From Rhodothermus marinus (lineage in GTDB: Bacteria; Bacteroidota; Rhodothermia; Rhodothermales; Rhodothermaceae), in contig NZ_AP019797.1 of the NCBI RefSeq assembly GCF_009936275.1, positions 487,501-551,500 on the forward strand: a stretch of 64,000 nucleotides of DNA. Reading direction: 5' to 3'. Shown here in pieces: positions 36,212 to 46,260 of this stretch. The notes under the pieces are model-generated. The model saw nothing but the letters and a program-made list of their open reading frames with translations. It did no database searches and was not told the origin of the DNA. Positions within the stretch are counted from its first letter, which is position 1, and each line of letters begins with the position of its first letter. The position numbers were made by a program, and so were the translations under genes.

Positions 36212-36221
36212 GAATCGCTTC
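36212..36221. promoter_or_regulatory. Candidate LacI-type operator at the arabinose promoter
   Basis: GAATCGCTTC is identical to the site upstream of xylB (2108-2117). It directly follows the -10 box, where repressor binding would block transcription. Confidence 0.5.
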
Positions 36222-36244
36222 GCTCATTACCTAAACGCTACCTG

Positions 36245-36254
36245 AAATCGCTTT
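36245..36254. promoter_or_regulatory. Second LacI-like site of the arabinose promoter
   Basis: AAATCGCTTT keeps the AANCGNTT core; its centre is 33 bp, about three helical turns, from the first site. Confidence 0.3.
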
Positions 36255-36288
36255 TGCTGTCACTGTAAAACCCAGGGAGGTGCAACGC

Positions 36289-37692
36289 ATGGTTACACTG
36301 GGGGTGCTTATCGGCAACCGGGGCTTCTTCCCCGCCCATCTCTGCACCGAAGGCCGCCAGAAGGTATTGCAGGTGCTGGAATCGGAGGGGATTCGGGCGC
36401 TCATCCTTCCGGAAGAGGCCACGCGCAACGGTGCCGTCGAAAGCCTCGAAGAAGCGCGGAAATACGCCGAGTTTTTCAGGGCGCATCGGGACGAACTCGA
36501 CGGCGTGCTGGTCTCGCTCCCCAACTTCGGCGACGAGCGGGCCATCGCTAACACGCTGCGCTGGGCCGGGATCGACGTGCCCGTGCTGATTCACGCCTTT
36601 CCGGATCGGCCTGATCGCATGTCGATCAACTTCCGCCGCGACAGTTTCTGCGGCAAGATTTCGGTCTGCAACAACCTGTACCAGTACGGCATCCGCTACT
36701 CGCTGACGACGCTGCACACGGTCGATCCCGACAGCGAGGCGTTTCGGGCCGATCTGCGGCGCTTTGCGGCGGTCTGTCGCGTGGTGCGCTCGCTGCGCGG
36801 GCTGCGGATCGGACAGATCGGCGCGCGGCCGGCCGCCTTCAACACCGTGCGCTACAGCGAAAAACTGCTCGAGCGGACGGGCATCACCGTCGAGCCGCTG
36901 GACCTTTCGGAGCTGCTGGGCTGGATCCGGCGCATGAACGATCAGGACCCGCCGGTCCAGCAGAAGCTTGAGGAAATCCGGGCCTATACCGACACGCAGG
37001 GCATCCCTGAAGAAAGCCTGTACAAGCTGGCCAAGCTGGGCGTGGCCATCGATCGCTTTCTGCAGGAGAAAGAACTCAAGGCGGTGGCCATTCAGTGCTG
37101 GACGGCCCTCGAGGAATTCTACGGCGTGGTGCCCTGTACGCCCATGAGCATGCTCAGCAACCGGCTGATCCCCAGCGCCTGCGAGGCCGACATCCCGGGC
37201 GTGCTCAGCATGTACCTGTTGCAGCAGGCTTCAGGCAAACCCGCGGCGCTGCTGGACTGGAATAACAACTACCGAGACGAGCTGGACAAGGGCGTCGTGT
37301 TCCACTGCAGCAACCTGCCGGCCGCCTTTTTCGAGTCGCAACGCATGGATTATCAGGAGATCATCGCGGGCACGGTCGGTAAGGAAAACACCTACGGCAC
37401 GCTGGTGGGGCGCATTGCACCGGGGCCGTTCACCTTCTGCGGGCTGACTACCGACGAGTTCAGCGGCCGCATCCGCACCTATGTGGGCGAAGGACGCTTC
37501 ACGGACGATCCGCTCGAGACCTTTGGCGGCTACGGGGTCTTCGAAGTGCCCGGCCTGCAGCAGCTGCTGCGCTACGTCTGCGCCAACGGCTTTCCGCACC
37601 ACGTGGCCGCCACGCTGAACCATGTGGCCGACGTGCTGGCCGAGGCGCTGGGGACGTACCTGGGCTGGGACGTGTACCGCCATCAGGCCTGA
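36289..37692 (+). CDS. L-fucose/L-arabinose isomerase family protein
   Basis: 467 residues from ATG 36289, eight bases after GGGAGG. The FucI/AraA-like three-domain pattern is present: N-terminal Rossmann-like GVLIGNRGFFP, DGVLVSLPNFGDERAIANTL, the central RGLRIGQIGARPAAFNTV, the metal-site Glu region QCWTALEEFYGVVPCTPMSML and a C-terminal barrel ending near GFPHHVAATLNH. Followed by ribulokinase and ribulose-phosphate epimerase, it most likely isomerises L-arabinose to L-ribulose in place of classical AraA. It is the first gene of the operon, under a promoter overlapped by a LacI-type site. Confidence 0.8.
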   Translation: MVTLGVLIGNRGFFPAHLCTEGRQKVLQVLESEGIRALILPEEATRNGAVESLEEARKYAEFFRAHRDELDGVLVSLPNFGDERAIANTLRWAGIDVPVLIHAFPDRPDRMSINFRRDSFCGKISVCNNLYQYGIRYSLTTLHTVDPDSEAFRADLRRFAAVCRVVRSLRGLRIGQIGARPAAFNTVRYSEKLLERTGITVEPLDLSELLGWIRRMNDQDPPVQQKLEEIRAYTDTQGIPEESLYKLAKLGVAIDRFLQEKELKAVAIQCWTALEEFYGVVPCTPMSMLSNRLIPSACEADIPGVLSMYLLQQASGKPAALLDWNNNYRDELDKGVVFHCSNLPAAFFESQRMDYQEIIAGTVGKENTYGTLVGRIAPGPFTFCGLTTDEFSGRIRTYVGEGRFTDDPLETFGGYGVFEVPGLQQLLRYVCANGFPHHVAATLNHVADVLAEALGTYLGWDVYRHQA

Positions 37693-37713
37693 ACCACACC
37701 GGAGGAAAACGCC

Positions 37714-39402
37714 ATGCAACCGACGTTCGCCATCGGACTGGACTACGGCACGAATTCCGTCCGGGCTCTGATCGTCAACGTGCAGACCGGCGAGGAAGTC
37801 GGCACCTGCGTGTTTCCGTATCCTTCGGGCGAGCAGGGTATTCTTCTGGACGCGTCCGATCCGGATCTGGCCCGTCAGTATCCGGGCGACTACCTGCAGG
37901 GCGCCGAGGCAAGCATTCGGGGAGCGCTGGAGCAGGCGCGGCGCCATCTCGACTTCGATCCCGCACGCGTCATCGGCATCGGGGTCGACACGACAGGTTC
38001 GACGCCGCTGCCGGTCGACGCTGAGGGGCGTCCGCTGGCTTTCGACGAACGCTTTCGCAACAACCTCAATGCTCAGGCCTGGCTCTGGAAGGACCATACG
38101 AGCCATGCCGAGGCGGCCGAGATCACCGAAAAGGCGCGGGCGTTGCGGCCGCACTACATTGCCCGCTACGGCGGCACCTACAGCGCCGAGTGGTTCTGGG
38201 CCAAAATCCTGCACTGTCGGCGGGTGGATCCGGAGGTGTTCGAGGCGGCCTACACGTGGGTGGAGATCGCCGACTGGATCCCGGCGGCGCTGACCGGCAC
38301 CGAGCATCCCGCCCGGCTTCGGCGCTCGATCTGTGCCGCCGGCCACAAGGCGTTCTTCAACCCGGACTGGGGCGGCTACCCGGACGAAGAATTCCTGGCC
38401 GCCATCGATCCGGCGCTGGTGCGCGTGCGGCGCTCGTTGCCGGACCGGGCCTATGACGTGTCGCAGCCGGCGGGGCGGCTCACGCCCGAATGGGCCGAGC
38501 GGCTGGGCCTTCCGGCCGGCATTCCCGTGGCCGTCGGCGCCTTCGACGCCCATCTGGGGGCCGTGGGGGCGGGCATCGAACCGGGCGTGCTGGTCAAGAT
38601 CATCGGTACGTCCACCTGCGACATCATGATCGCTCCGGGCGATCAGCCGCTGGCCGACATTCCCGGGCTGTGCGGCATCGTGCGCGACTCGGTGCTCCCG
38701 GGCTACTACGGGCTGGAAGCCGGCCAGTCGGCCGTGGGCGACATCTTCAACTGGTTCGTGCAGGTGGTGCGCCCGGAAGGCCAGGATCATGCTTCGCTGA
38801 CCGAGGCGGCCGCGCGGCTGCATCCGGGCGAAAGCGGCCTGCTGGCGCTCGACTGGCACAACGGCAACCGGACCGTGCTCGTCGATCAGCGCCTGACCGG
38901 GCTGATCGTGGGACTGACGCTGCGCTCGACACCCGCCGAGATCTACCGGGCGCTGATGGAAGCGACGGCCTTCGGGGCCCGTGTCATCATGGAGCGCTTT
39001 GAGGAATATGGCGTGCCGGTTCGGCGCGTGCTGGCCTGCGGGGGCATTCCGCCCAAAAATCCGCTGCTCATGCAGATCTATGCCGACGTGATGGGTCGTC
39101 GCATCGAGCTGGCCCGAAGCGATCTGACCTGTGCGCTGGGTGCCGCCATCAGCGGGGCCGTGGTGGCCGGCAAGCAGAACGGTGGCTACGATCGCTTCGA
39201 CGAAGCCATCCGGGCCATGACCGGCGTGCGGCCGGAAGCCTACGAACCGGACCCGGAGCGACGGCGCGTTTACGACGAGCTTTTTGCACTTTATAAGAAT
39301 TTGCACGACGCCTTTGGGGTATCCGGCGTCGAAATGGATCTTTATCCAGTGATGAAGCGCTTGCTTCAAATCCGTGACGAGGTATGGCGTTCGAAAAACT
39401 GA
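37714..39402 (+). CDS. araB: Ribulokinase
   Basis: 562 residues, FGGY family of AraB length. Marks are IGLDYGTNSVRALIVNVQTG, IGVDTTGSTPLPVD, the substrate segment YIARYGGTYSAEWFWAKIL, VGAFDAHLGAVGAG (catalytic Asp), IIGTSTCDIMIA, GLEAGQSAVGDIFNW and ACGGIPPKNPLLMQIYADV. It phosphorylates L-ribulose. A GGAGG precedes the ATG, 21 bases after the isomerase stop. The 3' end overlaps araD by 19 bases. Confidence 0.93.
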   Translation: MQPTFAIGLDYGTNSVRALIVNVQTGEEVGTCVFPYPSGEQGILLDASDPDLARQYPGDYLQGAEASIRGALEQARRHLDFDPARVIGIGVDTTGSTPLPVDAEGRPLAFDERFRNNLNAQAWLWKDHTSHAEAAEITEKARALRPHYIARYGGTYSAEWFWAKILHCRRVDPEVFEAAYTWVEIADWIPAALTGTEHPARLRRSICAAGHKAFFNPDWGGYPDEEFLAAIDPALVRVRRSLPDRAYDVSQPAGRLTPEWAERLGLPAGIPVAVGAFDAHLGAVGAGIEPGVLVKIIGTSTCDIMIAPGDQPLADIPGLCGIVRDSVLPGYYGLEAGQSAVGDIFNWFVQVVRPEGQDHASLTEAAARLHPGESGLLALDWHNGNRTVLVDQRLTGLIVGLTLRSTPAEIYRALMEATAFGARVIMERFEEYGVPVRRVLACGGIPPKNPLLMQIYADVMGRRIELARSDLTCALGAAISGAVVAGKQNGGYDRFDEAIRAMTGVRPEAYEPDPERRRVYDELFALYKNLHDAFGVSGVEMDLYPVMKRLLQIRDEVWRSKN

Positions 39403-40085
39403 AGGCGGCGGTCTGGAAGGCGAACCGGGATATCGTGCGGAGCGGGCTGGTGCAGCTCACCTGGGGCAATGCCAGCGGGGTGGATCGCCAGGCCGGCGTC
39501 ATGGCCATCAAACCCAGCGGCGTGGACTACGACCGACTGCGGCCGGACGACATGGTGATCGTCGAACTGGAAACCGGCCGCGTGGTGGAGGGCACGCTGA
39601 AGCCCTCGACCGACACGCCCACGCACCGCTACCTGTACCTGGCGTTCGAAGAAATCGGCGGCATCGTGCACACGCACTCCCGACATGCGGTGGCCTGGGC
39701 CCAGGCGCGCCGACCGATTCCGTGCCTGGGGACGACCCACGCCGACCATTTCTACGGAGAAATTCCGGTTACGCGACCGTTGCGGCCGGAAGAGGTCGCC
39801 GAAGCCTACGAGCACCAGACGGGCGTAGTGATCGCCGAGTGCTTCCGGGAGCGCGGGCTCGATCCGCTGGAGGTGCCCGGCGTGCTGGTGGCCGGGCATG
39901 GCCCTTTTGCCTGGGGTGAAACCCCGGAAAAAGCGGCCGAAAACGCGCTGGTGCTCGAGCTGGTGGCCGAAATGGCCCTCTACACCTACCAGCTCAATCC
40001 CGAAGCGCCCGTGCTCGAGCGGTACGTGCTGGACAAACACTTCCGGCGCAAGCACGGAAGCCAGGCTTACTACGGACAGCGATAG
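39384..40085 (+). CDS. araD: L-ribulose-5-phosphate 4-epimerase
   Basis: 233 residues of the class II aldolase fold. Marks are LVQLTWGNASGVD, MAIKPSGVDYDRL, the zinc-binding His pair in VHTHSRHAVAWAQA, TTHADHFYGEIPVTR and VLVAGHGPFAWGETPEKAAENALVLE with the third His. It converts L-ribulose 5-phosphate to D-xylulose 5-phosphate, the substrate of the transketolase encoded two genes downstream. It starts within the end of araB. Confidence 0.93.
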   Translation: MAFEKLKAAVWKANRDIVRSGLVQLTWGNASGVDRQAGVMAIKPSGVDYDRLRPDDMVIVELETGRVVEGTLKPSTDTPTHRYLYLAFEEIGGIVHTHSRHAVAWAQARRPIPCLGTTHADHFYGEIPVTRPLRPEEVAEAYEHQTGVVIAECFRERGLDPLEVPGVLVAGHGPFAWGETPEKAAENALVLELVAEMALYTYQLNPEAPVLERYVLDKHFRRKHGSQAYYGQR

Positions 40086-40116
40086 ACTCCTTCCCCAACG
40101 AACCTTCTGGAGCCCT

Positions 40117-41790
40117 ATGACGGTACTGGACTGGTTAATCGTGGCGGCCTATTTCGCGATCCTGGCCGGGATCGTCTGGTGGTCGGCCCGCCGCGTCAAA
40201 ACCACCACGGACTACTTCCTGGCCGGCCGCGACGTGGGCTTTTTCGTCATCGGCGCCTCGATTTTTGCTTCGAACATCGGCTCGGAGCACATCGTGGGGC
40301 TGGCCGGAAGCGGTGCGGCCAACGGCCTGGCCCAGGCGCACTGGGAGCTGCACGCCTGGATTCTGGTGCTGCTGGCCTGGGTGTTCGTGCCGTTTTACTA
40401 CCGCTCGGGCGTCTTCACGATGCCGGAGTTTCTCGAGCGGCGTTTCAACAGCCGCGCGCGCTGGATTCTGGCGATTGTGTCGCTGACGGCCTACGTGTTC
40501 ACGAAGGTGTCGGTGACGGTGTATGCGGGGGCGCTGGTGTTTCGGACGCTTCTGGCCGACGTGTTTGGTTCGCCGGACCAGGCGTTCTGGGTGGGGGCGA
40601 TTGCGACGGTGCTGGCCACGGGGATTTACACGATCCTGGGGGGGCTTCGGGCGGTGGTCTACACGGAGGTGTTGCAGACGGGGTTGTTGATTCTGGGGAG
40701 TGTGTTCATCACGGTATTCGGGCTTTCGGCACTGGGGGGCTGGGGCGAGCTGCGGGAGGTAGCCCGCCTGCAGGGCGAGCAGTGGGCCCTGTGGCGCTCG
40801 AACAGTGATCCGGTGTTTCCGTGGCTGGGCGTGATGATTTCCTCGCCGATCGTGGGCATCTGGTACTGGTGCACGGACCAGTACATTGTGCAGCGGACGC
40901 TGGCGGCGCGTTCGCTGCAGGATGCGCGTCGGGGCGCGCTCTGGGGTGGTTTTTTGAAGGTGTGGCCGGTGTTCATTTTTCTGGTGCCGGGGATGATCGG
41001 CTATGCGCTGCACCAGAAGGGGTTGATTCACATTCCGACGGACGCTTCGGGTCAGTTGTTGGGGGACATGGTCTTTCCGACGCTGGTGGCGGAGCTATTG
41101 CCGCTGGGCTTGCGGGGGCTGGTGGTTGGGGGGTTGCTCTCGGCGCTGATGTCGTCGTTGTCGTCGCTGTTTAATTCGTGCGCGACGCTTTTCACGGTGG
41201 ATATTTATGAGAAGCTGCGGCCGGGACGGCCGGAGCGGGAGCTGGTGCGGGTGGGACGGATAGCGACGGCGGTGGTGGTGGGGCTGGGTCTGCTCTGGAT
41301 TCCGATCATGAAAGTGATGGCCGAGTCGAAGGCGGGGCTGTACGATTACCTGCAGAACGTGCAGGGTTTTCTGGCGCCGCCGATCACGGCGGTGTTTCTG
41401 CTGGGATTGGCCAGCCGTCGGATCAACGCGCGGGGTGCGGTGTGGGGGCTGGGCGTTGGCTTTGTGCTGGGGATGGTGAAGCTGACATTGCAGTCGATGG
41501 TGCAGAACGGGGCGCTGGATCCGGGGACGGTGCTGGGGGCGATTGGCGCGTTTAATGGCTATTACTTCTCCGGACTGTTATTTTTCGTGAGCGTGGCGAT
41601 TGTGGTGGGGGTGTCGTTGCTGACGGAGGCGCCGCCGGAGGAGAAGGTACGGGGGTTGACGTTTGGGACGGTGTCGGCGTCGGATCGGTCCGAGAGTCGG
41701 AAGACGTGGGACTGGCGGGATGTGGCGTTGACGGTGGTGGTTCTGGGGCTGGTGCTGGCGATTTATCTGTACTTCTCCTTCTGGGTGTAA
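40117..41790 (+). CDS. Sodium:solute symporter (SSS/SLC5 family)
   Basis: 557 residues from ATG 40117 (MTVLDWLIVAAYFAILAGIV), preceded by CTGGAG. About 14 transmembrane helices are evident. SSS marks are DYFLAGRDVGFFVIGASIFASNIGSEHIVGLAGSGA and the PEFLERRF motif after helix 3, plus the GGLLSALMSSLSSLFNSCATLFTVDIYEKL segment. It imports a sugar with sodium, most likely L-arabinose or another pentose, given the flanking araD and transketolase genes. Confidence 0.88.
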   Translation: MTVLDWLIVAAYFAILAGIVWWSARRVKTTTDYFLAGRDVGFFVIGASIFASNIGSEHIVGLAGSGAANGLAQAHWELHAWILVLLAWVFVPFYYRSGVFTMPEFLERRFNSRARWILAIVSLTAYVFTKVSVTVYAGALVFRTLLADVFGSPDQAFWVGAIATVLATGIYTILGGLRAVVYTEVLQTGLLILGSVFITVFGLSALGGWGELREVARLQGEQWALWRSNSDPVFPWLGVMISSPIVGIWYWCTDQYIVQRTLAARSLQDARRGALWGGFLKVWPVFIFLVPGMIGYALHQKGLIHIPTDASGQLLGDMVFPTLVAELLPLGLRGLVVGGLLSALMSSLSSLFNSCATLFTVDIYEKLRPGRPERELVRVGRIATAVVVGLGLLWIPIMKVMAESKAGLYDYLQNVQGFLAPPITAVFLLGLASRRINARGAVWGLGVGFVLGMVKLTLQSMVQNGALDPGTVLGAIGAFNGYYFSGLLFFVSVAIVVGVSLLTEAPPEEKVRGLTFGTVSASDRSESRKTWDWRDVALTVVVLGLVLAIYLYFSFWV

Positions 41791-41814
41791 CCTGAAAGAC
41801 ATAAACCATAAACC

Positions 41815-43863
41815 ATGCAGGAACAGAAGGCGACGGAGGCGATTCGGGAAACCGACTTTTCGCCGGGCGAACTGGACAATCTGTGCATCAATACGATTCG
41901 ATTCCTGGCCGTCGATGCCGTCGAGCAGGCGAAGTCCGGCCATCCGGGCATGCCGATGGGCGCGGCGCCGATGGCCTACGTGCTCTGGACCCGGCATCTG
42001 CGGCACAATCCAAGCGATCCGAAGTGGCCGAACCGGGATCGGTTCGTGCTTTCGGCCGGTCATGGCTCGATGTTGCTCTACGCGCTGCTGCACCTGACCG
42101 GCTACGACCTGCCCATGGAGGAGTTGCAGCGCTTTCGTCAGTGGGGATCGCGCACGCCGGGCCATCCGGAGTACGGGCTGACGCCCGGGGTCGAGACCAC
42201 GACGGGACCGCTGGGCCAGGGCTTCGGAAATGCCGTCGGTATGGCGATCGCCGAACAGTATCTGGCGGCGCATTTCAACCGGGACGGATTCCCGCTGTTC
42301 GACCATTTCACGTACGTGATTGCCTCCGACGGCGACCTGATGGAAGGCATTTCGCACGAGGCGGCTTCGCTGGCCGGACATCTCGGGCTGGGGAAGTTGA
42401 TCGTGCTCTACGATGACAATGACATTTCCATCGACGGCTCGACGGACGTCACCTTCACCGAGGACGTCGGCGCGCGCTTTGAGGCCTACGGCTGGCATGT
42501 GCAGCGCGTGGACGACGGGAACGACCTGGTAGCCATCGATGCGGCGCTTCGGCAGGCCAAAGCCGAGACCGAACGCCCTTCGCTGATCATCGTGCGCACG
42601 CACATCGGCTACGGAAGCCCGAACAAGCAGGACACGCCCGCCGCGCACGGCGCGCCGCTCGGTCCTGAAGAGGTGCGCCTGACCAAGCGCAACCTGGGCT
42701 GGCCCGAGGACAAAACCTTTTACGTGCCGGAGGAGGTCTACCGGCACATGCGGCAGGCCGTCACGCGGGGGCAGCAGTGGCAGGCCGAATGGGAGGCGCT
42801 GCGCGCCCGCTATCGGGAAGCCTATCCCGCCGAAGCTGCCGAACTGGACCGCTGGCTGAGCCGGCGGTTGCCCGAAGGGTGGAGCGAGGGACTCCCGACC
42901 TTCGAGGCGGGCAAGGCCGTAGCTACGCGCAATGCCGGCGGGGCCGTGCTCGACGTACTGGCCGCCCGCATTCCCGAGTTGATCGGCGGCTCGGCCGACC
43001 TGGCCGAGTCGAACAAAACGCATCCGAAAGGGCGCGAAGCCTTCAGCCGCGATAACCGCAGGGGCGGCTACATCCACTTCGGGGTGCGCGAGCACGCCAT
43101 GGCGGCCATCTGTAACGGGCTGTCGTTGCACGGACTGCGGGCCTACGCGAGCACCTTCCTGGTCTTCAGCGATTACCTGCGACCGTCGCTGCGGCTGAGT
43201 GCCCTTTCAGAACAGCCCGTTATCTACGTGTTCACGCACGACTCGATCGGGCTGGGTGAGGACGGTCCCACGCATCAGCCGATCGAGCATCTGGCCAGCC
43301 TGCGTGCCATCCCGCACGTGGTGGTGCTGCGGCCGGCCGACGCGACCGAGACGGTGGAAGCCTGGAAGGTGGCGCTCGAGCGCGAAGACGGTCCCACGGT
43401 GCTCGTGTTGACGCGTCAGAACGTGCCGGTGCTGGACCGGAGCCGTCTGGCGCCGGCCGAAGGCGTGCGCCGCGGCGCTTACGTGCTCAGAGAAGCGCAG
43501 GGCACCTTGCAGGCGATCCTGCTGGCTTCCGGCAGCGAAGTACATGTGGCGCTGGCGGCCGCCGAACAGCTCGAAGCCGAAGGCATCGGCACGCGCGTCG
43601 TCAGCGTGCCTTCCTGGGAGCTGTTCAAGCAGCAGGAGGCGGCCTATCGGGAATCGGTGCTCCCGCCGGAGGTGACCGTACGGGTGGCCGTCGAAGCCGG
43701 GGTCGGACAGGGATGGGAGCAGTTCGTAGGGTGCCGGGGCCGCATCGTCAGCATTGAGCGCTTCGGCGCTTCGGCTCCCGGCAAGGTCCTGTTCGAAAAA
43801 TTCGGCTTCACGCCCGAGCGGGTGGCCGGTGAAGTGCGTGCGCTGCTGGCGCAGAACCATTGA
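41815..43863 (+). CDS. tkt: Transketolase
   Basis: 682 residues. The thiamine diphosphate motif is [34 protein letters not shown]. Catalytic and substrate residues occur in [59 protein letters not shown] and [22 protein letters not shown]. It transfers two-carbon units between pentose phosphates. It lies in the arabinose operon 24 bases after the symporter and overlaps the beginning of the extended frame of the transaldolase region. Confidence 0.93.
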   Translation: MQEQKATEAIRETDFSPGELDNLCINTIRFLAVDAVEQAKSGHPGMPMGAAPMAYVLWTRHLRHNPSDPKWPNRDRFVLSAGHGSMLLYALLHLTGYDLPMEELQRFRQWGSRTPGHPEYGLTPGVETTTGPLGQGFGNAVGMAIAEQYLAAHFNRDGFPLFDHFTYVIASDGDLMEGISHEAASLAGHLGLGKLIVLYDDNDISIDGSTDVTFTEDVGARFEAYGWHVQRVDDGNDLVAIDAALRQAKAETERPSLIIVRTHIGYGSPNKQDTPAAHGAPLGPEEVRLTKRNLGWPEDKTFYVPEEVYRHMRQAVTRGQQWQAEWEALRARYREAYPAEAAELDRWLSRRLPEGWSEGLPTFEAGKAVATRNAGGAVLDVLAARIPELIGGSADLAESNKTHPKGREAFSRDNRRGGYIHFGVREHAMAAICNGLSLHGLRAYASTFLVFSDYLRPSLRLSALSEQPVIYVFTHDSIGLGEDGPTHQPIEHLASLRAIPHVVVLRPADATETVEAWKVALEREDGPTVLVLTRQNVPVLDRSRLAPAEGVRRGAYVLREAQGTLQAILLASGSEVHVALAAAEQLEAEGIGTRVVSVPSWELFKQQEAAYRESVLPPEVTVRVAVEAGVGQGWEQFVGCRGRIVSIERFGASAPGKVLFEKFGFTPERVAGEVRALLAQNH

Positions 43864-43916
43864 ACTTGATCAGGCGTAAGCTTCGAAAATACAGGATAAA
43901 AAAACGAAAGGGAACC

Positions 43917-44588
43917 ATGAAATTCTTCCTGGACACGGCCGACCTGGACGAAATCCGAGAAGCGGCGAGCCTGGGCATTCTCGATGGCGTGACCACGAAC
44001 CCCACGCTGATCCGGAAAGCGGGCGCCCGTGATTTCCACGAGCATATCTACCAGATCTGCGAGCTGGTCGAGGGCGACGTGTCGGCCGAGGTGACGGCCA
44101 CGGACTACGAGGGCATGTTGCGCGAAGCGCGGGAACTGGCCCGCATCCACGAGCGCGTGGTCGTAAAGATCCCGTTGATCGCCGAAGGCATCCGCGCCAT
44201 CAAGACGCTGACGGAGGAAGGCATTCGCACGAACTGCACGCTGTGCTTTTCGCCCACACAGGCGCTCGTGGCGGCCAAGGCCGGGGCGACCTACATCAGT
44301 CCGTTTGCCGGTCGCCTCGACGACGTGTCGTCCGACGGCATGCACGTGATCGAGCAGGTGGTCAAGATTTATCGGAACTACGGTTTCAAGACGCAGGTGC
44401 TGGCCGCCTCGCTGCGCCATCCGATGCACGTGCTCGAGGCGGCTCTGATGGGTGCCGACGTGGCCACCATGCCCTTCGGCGTTATGATGCAACTGCTCAA
44501 GCATCCGCTGACGGATGTGGGGCTGGAACGCTTCCTGAAGGACTGGGAAGCCTACCTGCAGGCAAAGCAGGGCGTGCAGACGGCCTGA
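43917..44588 (+). CDS. tal: Transaldolase (small TalC/FSA type)
   Basis: 223 residues from ATG 43917 ([22 protein letters not shown]), preceded by AAAGGGA. The longer frame starting at 43860 would add basic residues and overlap tkt. The marks are [14 protein letters not shown], the Schiff-base Lys in [43 protein letters not shown] and [18 protein letters not shown]. It completes the non-oxidative pentose phosphate route for arabinose and xylose carbon. A strong terminator follows. Confidence 0.9.
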   Translation: MKFFLDTADLDEIREAASLGILDGVTTNPTLIRKAGARDFHEHIYQICELVEGDVSAEVTATDYEGMLREARELARIHERVVVKIPLIAEGIRAIKTLTEEGIRTNCTLCFSPTQALVAAKAGATYISPFAGRLDDVSSDGMHVIEQVVKIYRNYGFKTQVLAASLRHPMHVLEAALMGADVATMPFGVMMQLLKHPLTDVGLERFLKDWEAYLQAKQGVQTA

Positions 44589-44614
44589 CCGGTTTTACCG
44601 TGCAGAAAGATCAG

Positions 44615-44646
44615 AAAAGCTCCGGTCCGGTGCCGGAGCTTTTTTG
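44615..44646 (+). terminator. Terminator of the arabinose operon
   Basis: AAGCTCCGG (44617-44625) and CCGGAGCTT (44633-44641) form a 9-bp stem, followed by T residues to 44645. Confidence 0.85.
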
Positions 44647-44648
44647 TA

Positions 44649-44800
44649 ATACGATTTCCGGGAAATCATCGTGCATGTGAGAAAGCACGGGCGCACACGG
44701 CGGTGCGCCCCTACAGATCCTTGACGTTTTCCCTATCCCGTAGGGGCGGACCCCTGTGTTCGCCCGATCATACCCGCCGGCTCACGTCAGGGCACATGTG
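44649..44800 (+). repeat. Dispersed palindromic repeat, copy 2
   Basis: Inverted copy of the repeat at 26305-26461. It starts with a TACGATTT/AAATC palindrome, then GGGCGCAC...GTGCGCCCC and TAGGGGCGGA...TCGCCCGATCATACCCGCCGG. It occupies about a third of the ~470-base non-coding gap 44589-45057. The bases from 44801 to 44914 show nothing recognisable. Confidence 0.75.
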
Positions 44801-44914
44801 GCGTTGCGCCATCGGCGTACCGGTGACTTGGCGATCACATATGATCCCTGTCCCATAAGGACACAAGAGGGCCTGCGCTACTCCGGACCGTGCGTTTTTT
44901 ATGATGAGTGGGCC

Positions 44915-44945
44915 TTGACTTAATTTTGAATAGCTGCTATTTTTG
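44915..44945 (+). promoter_or_regulatory. Predicted promoter of the aldose epimerase-GH51-GH97 unit
   Basis: TTGACT (44915-44920) and, 17 bases later, TATTTTTG (44938-44945). The second box also matches TAnnTTTG. Confidence 0.55.
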
Positions 44946-44947
44946 GC

Positions 44948-44979
44948 GAAACGATTCGATTTTAGAATTGAATCGTTTT
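44948..44979. promoter_or_regulatory. Tandem LacI-type operators at the aldose epimerase promoter
   Basis: GAAACGATTC (44948-44957) fits GAANCGNTTC exactly, and GAATCGTTTT (44970-44979) fits at nine of ten. Their centres are 22 bp apart, two helical turns. Together AAACGATTC and GAATCGTTT form a perfect 9-bp inverted repeat with a 12-base spacer. They cover the predicted transcription start. Confidence 0.5.
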
Positions 44980-45057
44980 GAAATGAGAAAGCTGTGAAAA
45001 AATCAGGACCTGTAGGGGACTGCGCGTGTTTTTGCGTCCACCATCTTAGAAGCAGCT

Positions 45058-46209
45058 ATGCGAACGTTCTGGCTCGTACTCTGCGGGGGGCTGCTGTTTG
45101 GTTGTCAGCCTTCGTCCAACGAAACCCCTTCGCCTGTGGAAACGACAACGGTAACCGTCACCGAGGAATCGTTTGGCCAGTTGCCCGACGGACGGCCTGT
45201 CACGCTTTTCCGGTTACGTAATGCCAGCGGGATGGAAGTCGAAGTCCTGAATTACGGCGCGATCATCCGGGCCATTCGGGTGCCCGATCGCGAGGGGAAC
45301 ACGGGCGATGTGGTGCTGGGCTTCGACAGTCTTGCGGCCTATCTGCAACCCCATCCTTACATCGGGGCAATGGTCGGTCGCTATGCCAACCGCATCGGCG
45401 GCGCCCGCTTCGTGCTCGACGGCCAGACCTACGAGCTGGCGGCCAACGATGGGCCCAACCACCTGCACGGCGGGCTGAAAGGCTTCGACAAGGTGCTCTG
45501 GGAGGCTGAGCCGTTCACGAACGGGAACGAAGCCGGCGTGCGCTTGACGTACGTGAGTCCCGACGGCGAGGAGGGCTATCCGGGCACGCTGCGGGCGACG
45601 GTCACCTACACGCTGGCCGATTCGAACGCGCTGGTGATCGACTACGAGGCGACCACCGACAAACCCACCATCGTCAACCTGACGCAGCATGCCTACTTCA
45701 ACCTGGCCGGTCGCGGGGACATTCTGAACCATGAACTGCAGCTCTTGGCCGATTTCTACACGCCCGTGGACGAGCGGCTGATTCCTACCGGCGAGATATG
45801 CCCGGTGGCGGGCACGCCGCTGGACTTTCGCACCCCGCAGCGCATCGGCGCGCGCATCGACGCCGACCACGAGCAGATCCGTCGCGGCCGTGGCTACGAC
45901 CACAACTTCGTGCTGCGCCACACCGAACGCGGCGCGCTGGAGCTGGCCGCCCGCGTCTACGAGCCCACCACCGGCCGCATCATGCGCGTCTACACCACCG
46001 AGCCGGGCATTCAGTTCTACAGCGGTAACTTTCTGGACGGCTCGCTGACCGGCAAAGGCGGCATGGTTTACGCCCGGCGCACCGGCTTCTGTCTGGAAAC
46101 GCAGCATTTTCCAGATTCACCCAACAAGACGCATTTTCCGTCGCCGGTGCTGCGTCCGGGTGAGACCTACCGCTCGCGTACGGTCTACGCCTTCGACGTG
46201 GCCGAGTAG
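45058..46209 (+). CDS. galM: Aldose 1-epimerase, lipoprotein
   Basis: 383 residues. A lipoprotein signal ([16 protein letters not shown], Cys 16) and a Thr/Glu-rich linker precede the galactose-mutarotase domain. Marks are [20 protein letters not shown], the substrate Arg in [28 protein letters not shown], the catalytic His in [13 protein letters not shown] and the catalytic Glu in [13 protein letters not shown]. It interconverts anomers of sugars released by the co-transcribed glycosidases, probably in the periplasm. Confidence 0.9.
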   Translation: MRTFWLVLCGGLLFGCQPSSNETPSPVETTTVTVTEESFGQLPDGRPVTLFRLRNASGMEVEVLNYGAIIRAIRVPDREGNTGDVVLGFDSLAAYLQPHPYIGAMVGRYANRIGGARFVLDGQTYELAANDGPNHLHGGLKGFDKVLWEAEPFTNGNEAGVRLTYVSPDGEEGYPGTLRATVTYTLADSNALVIDYEATTDKPTIVNLTQHAYFNLAGRGDILNHELQLLADFYTPVDERLIPTGEICPVAGTPLDFRTPQRIGARIDADHEQIRRGRGYDHNFVLRHTERGALELAARVYEPTTGRIMRVYTTEPGIQFYSGNFLDGSLTGKGGMVYARRTGFCLETQHFPDSPNKTHFPSPVLRPGETYRSRTVYAFDVAE

Positions 46210-46260
46210 TGCATCGCACAGGTTTTGTCTATTCGCCTTCAACACAATCCGAGCATTGCC

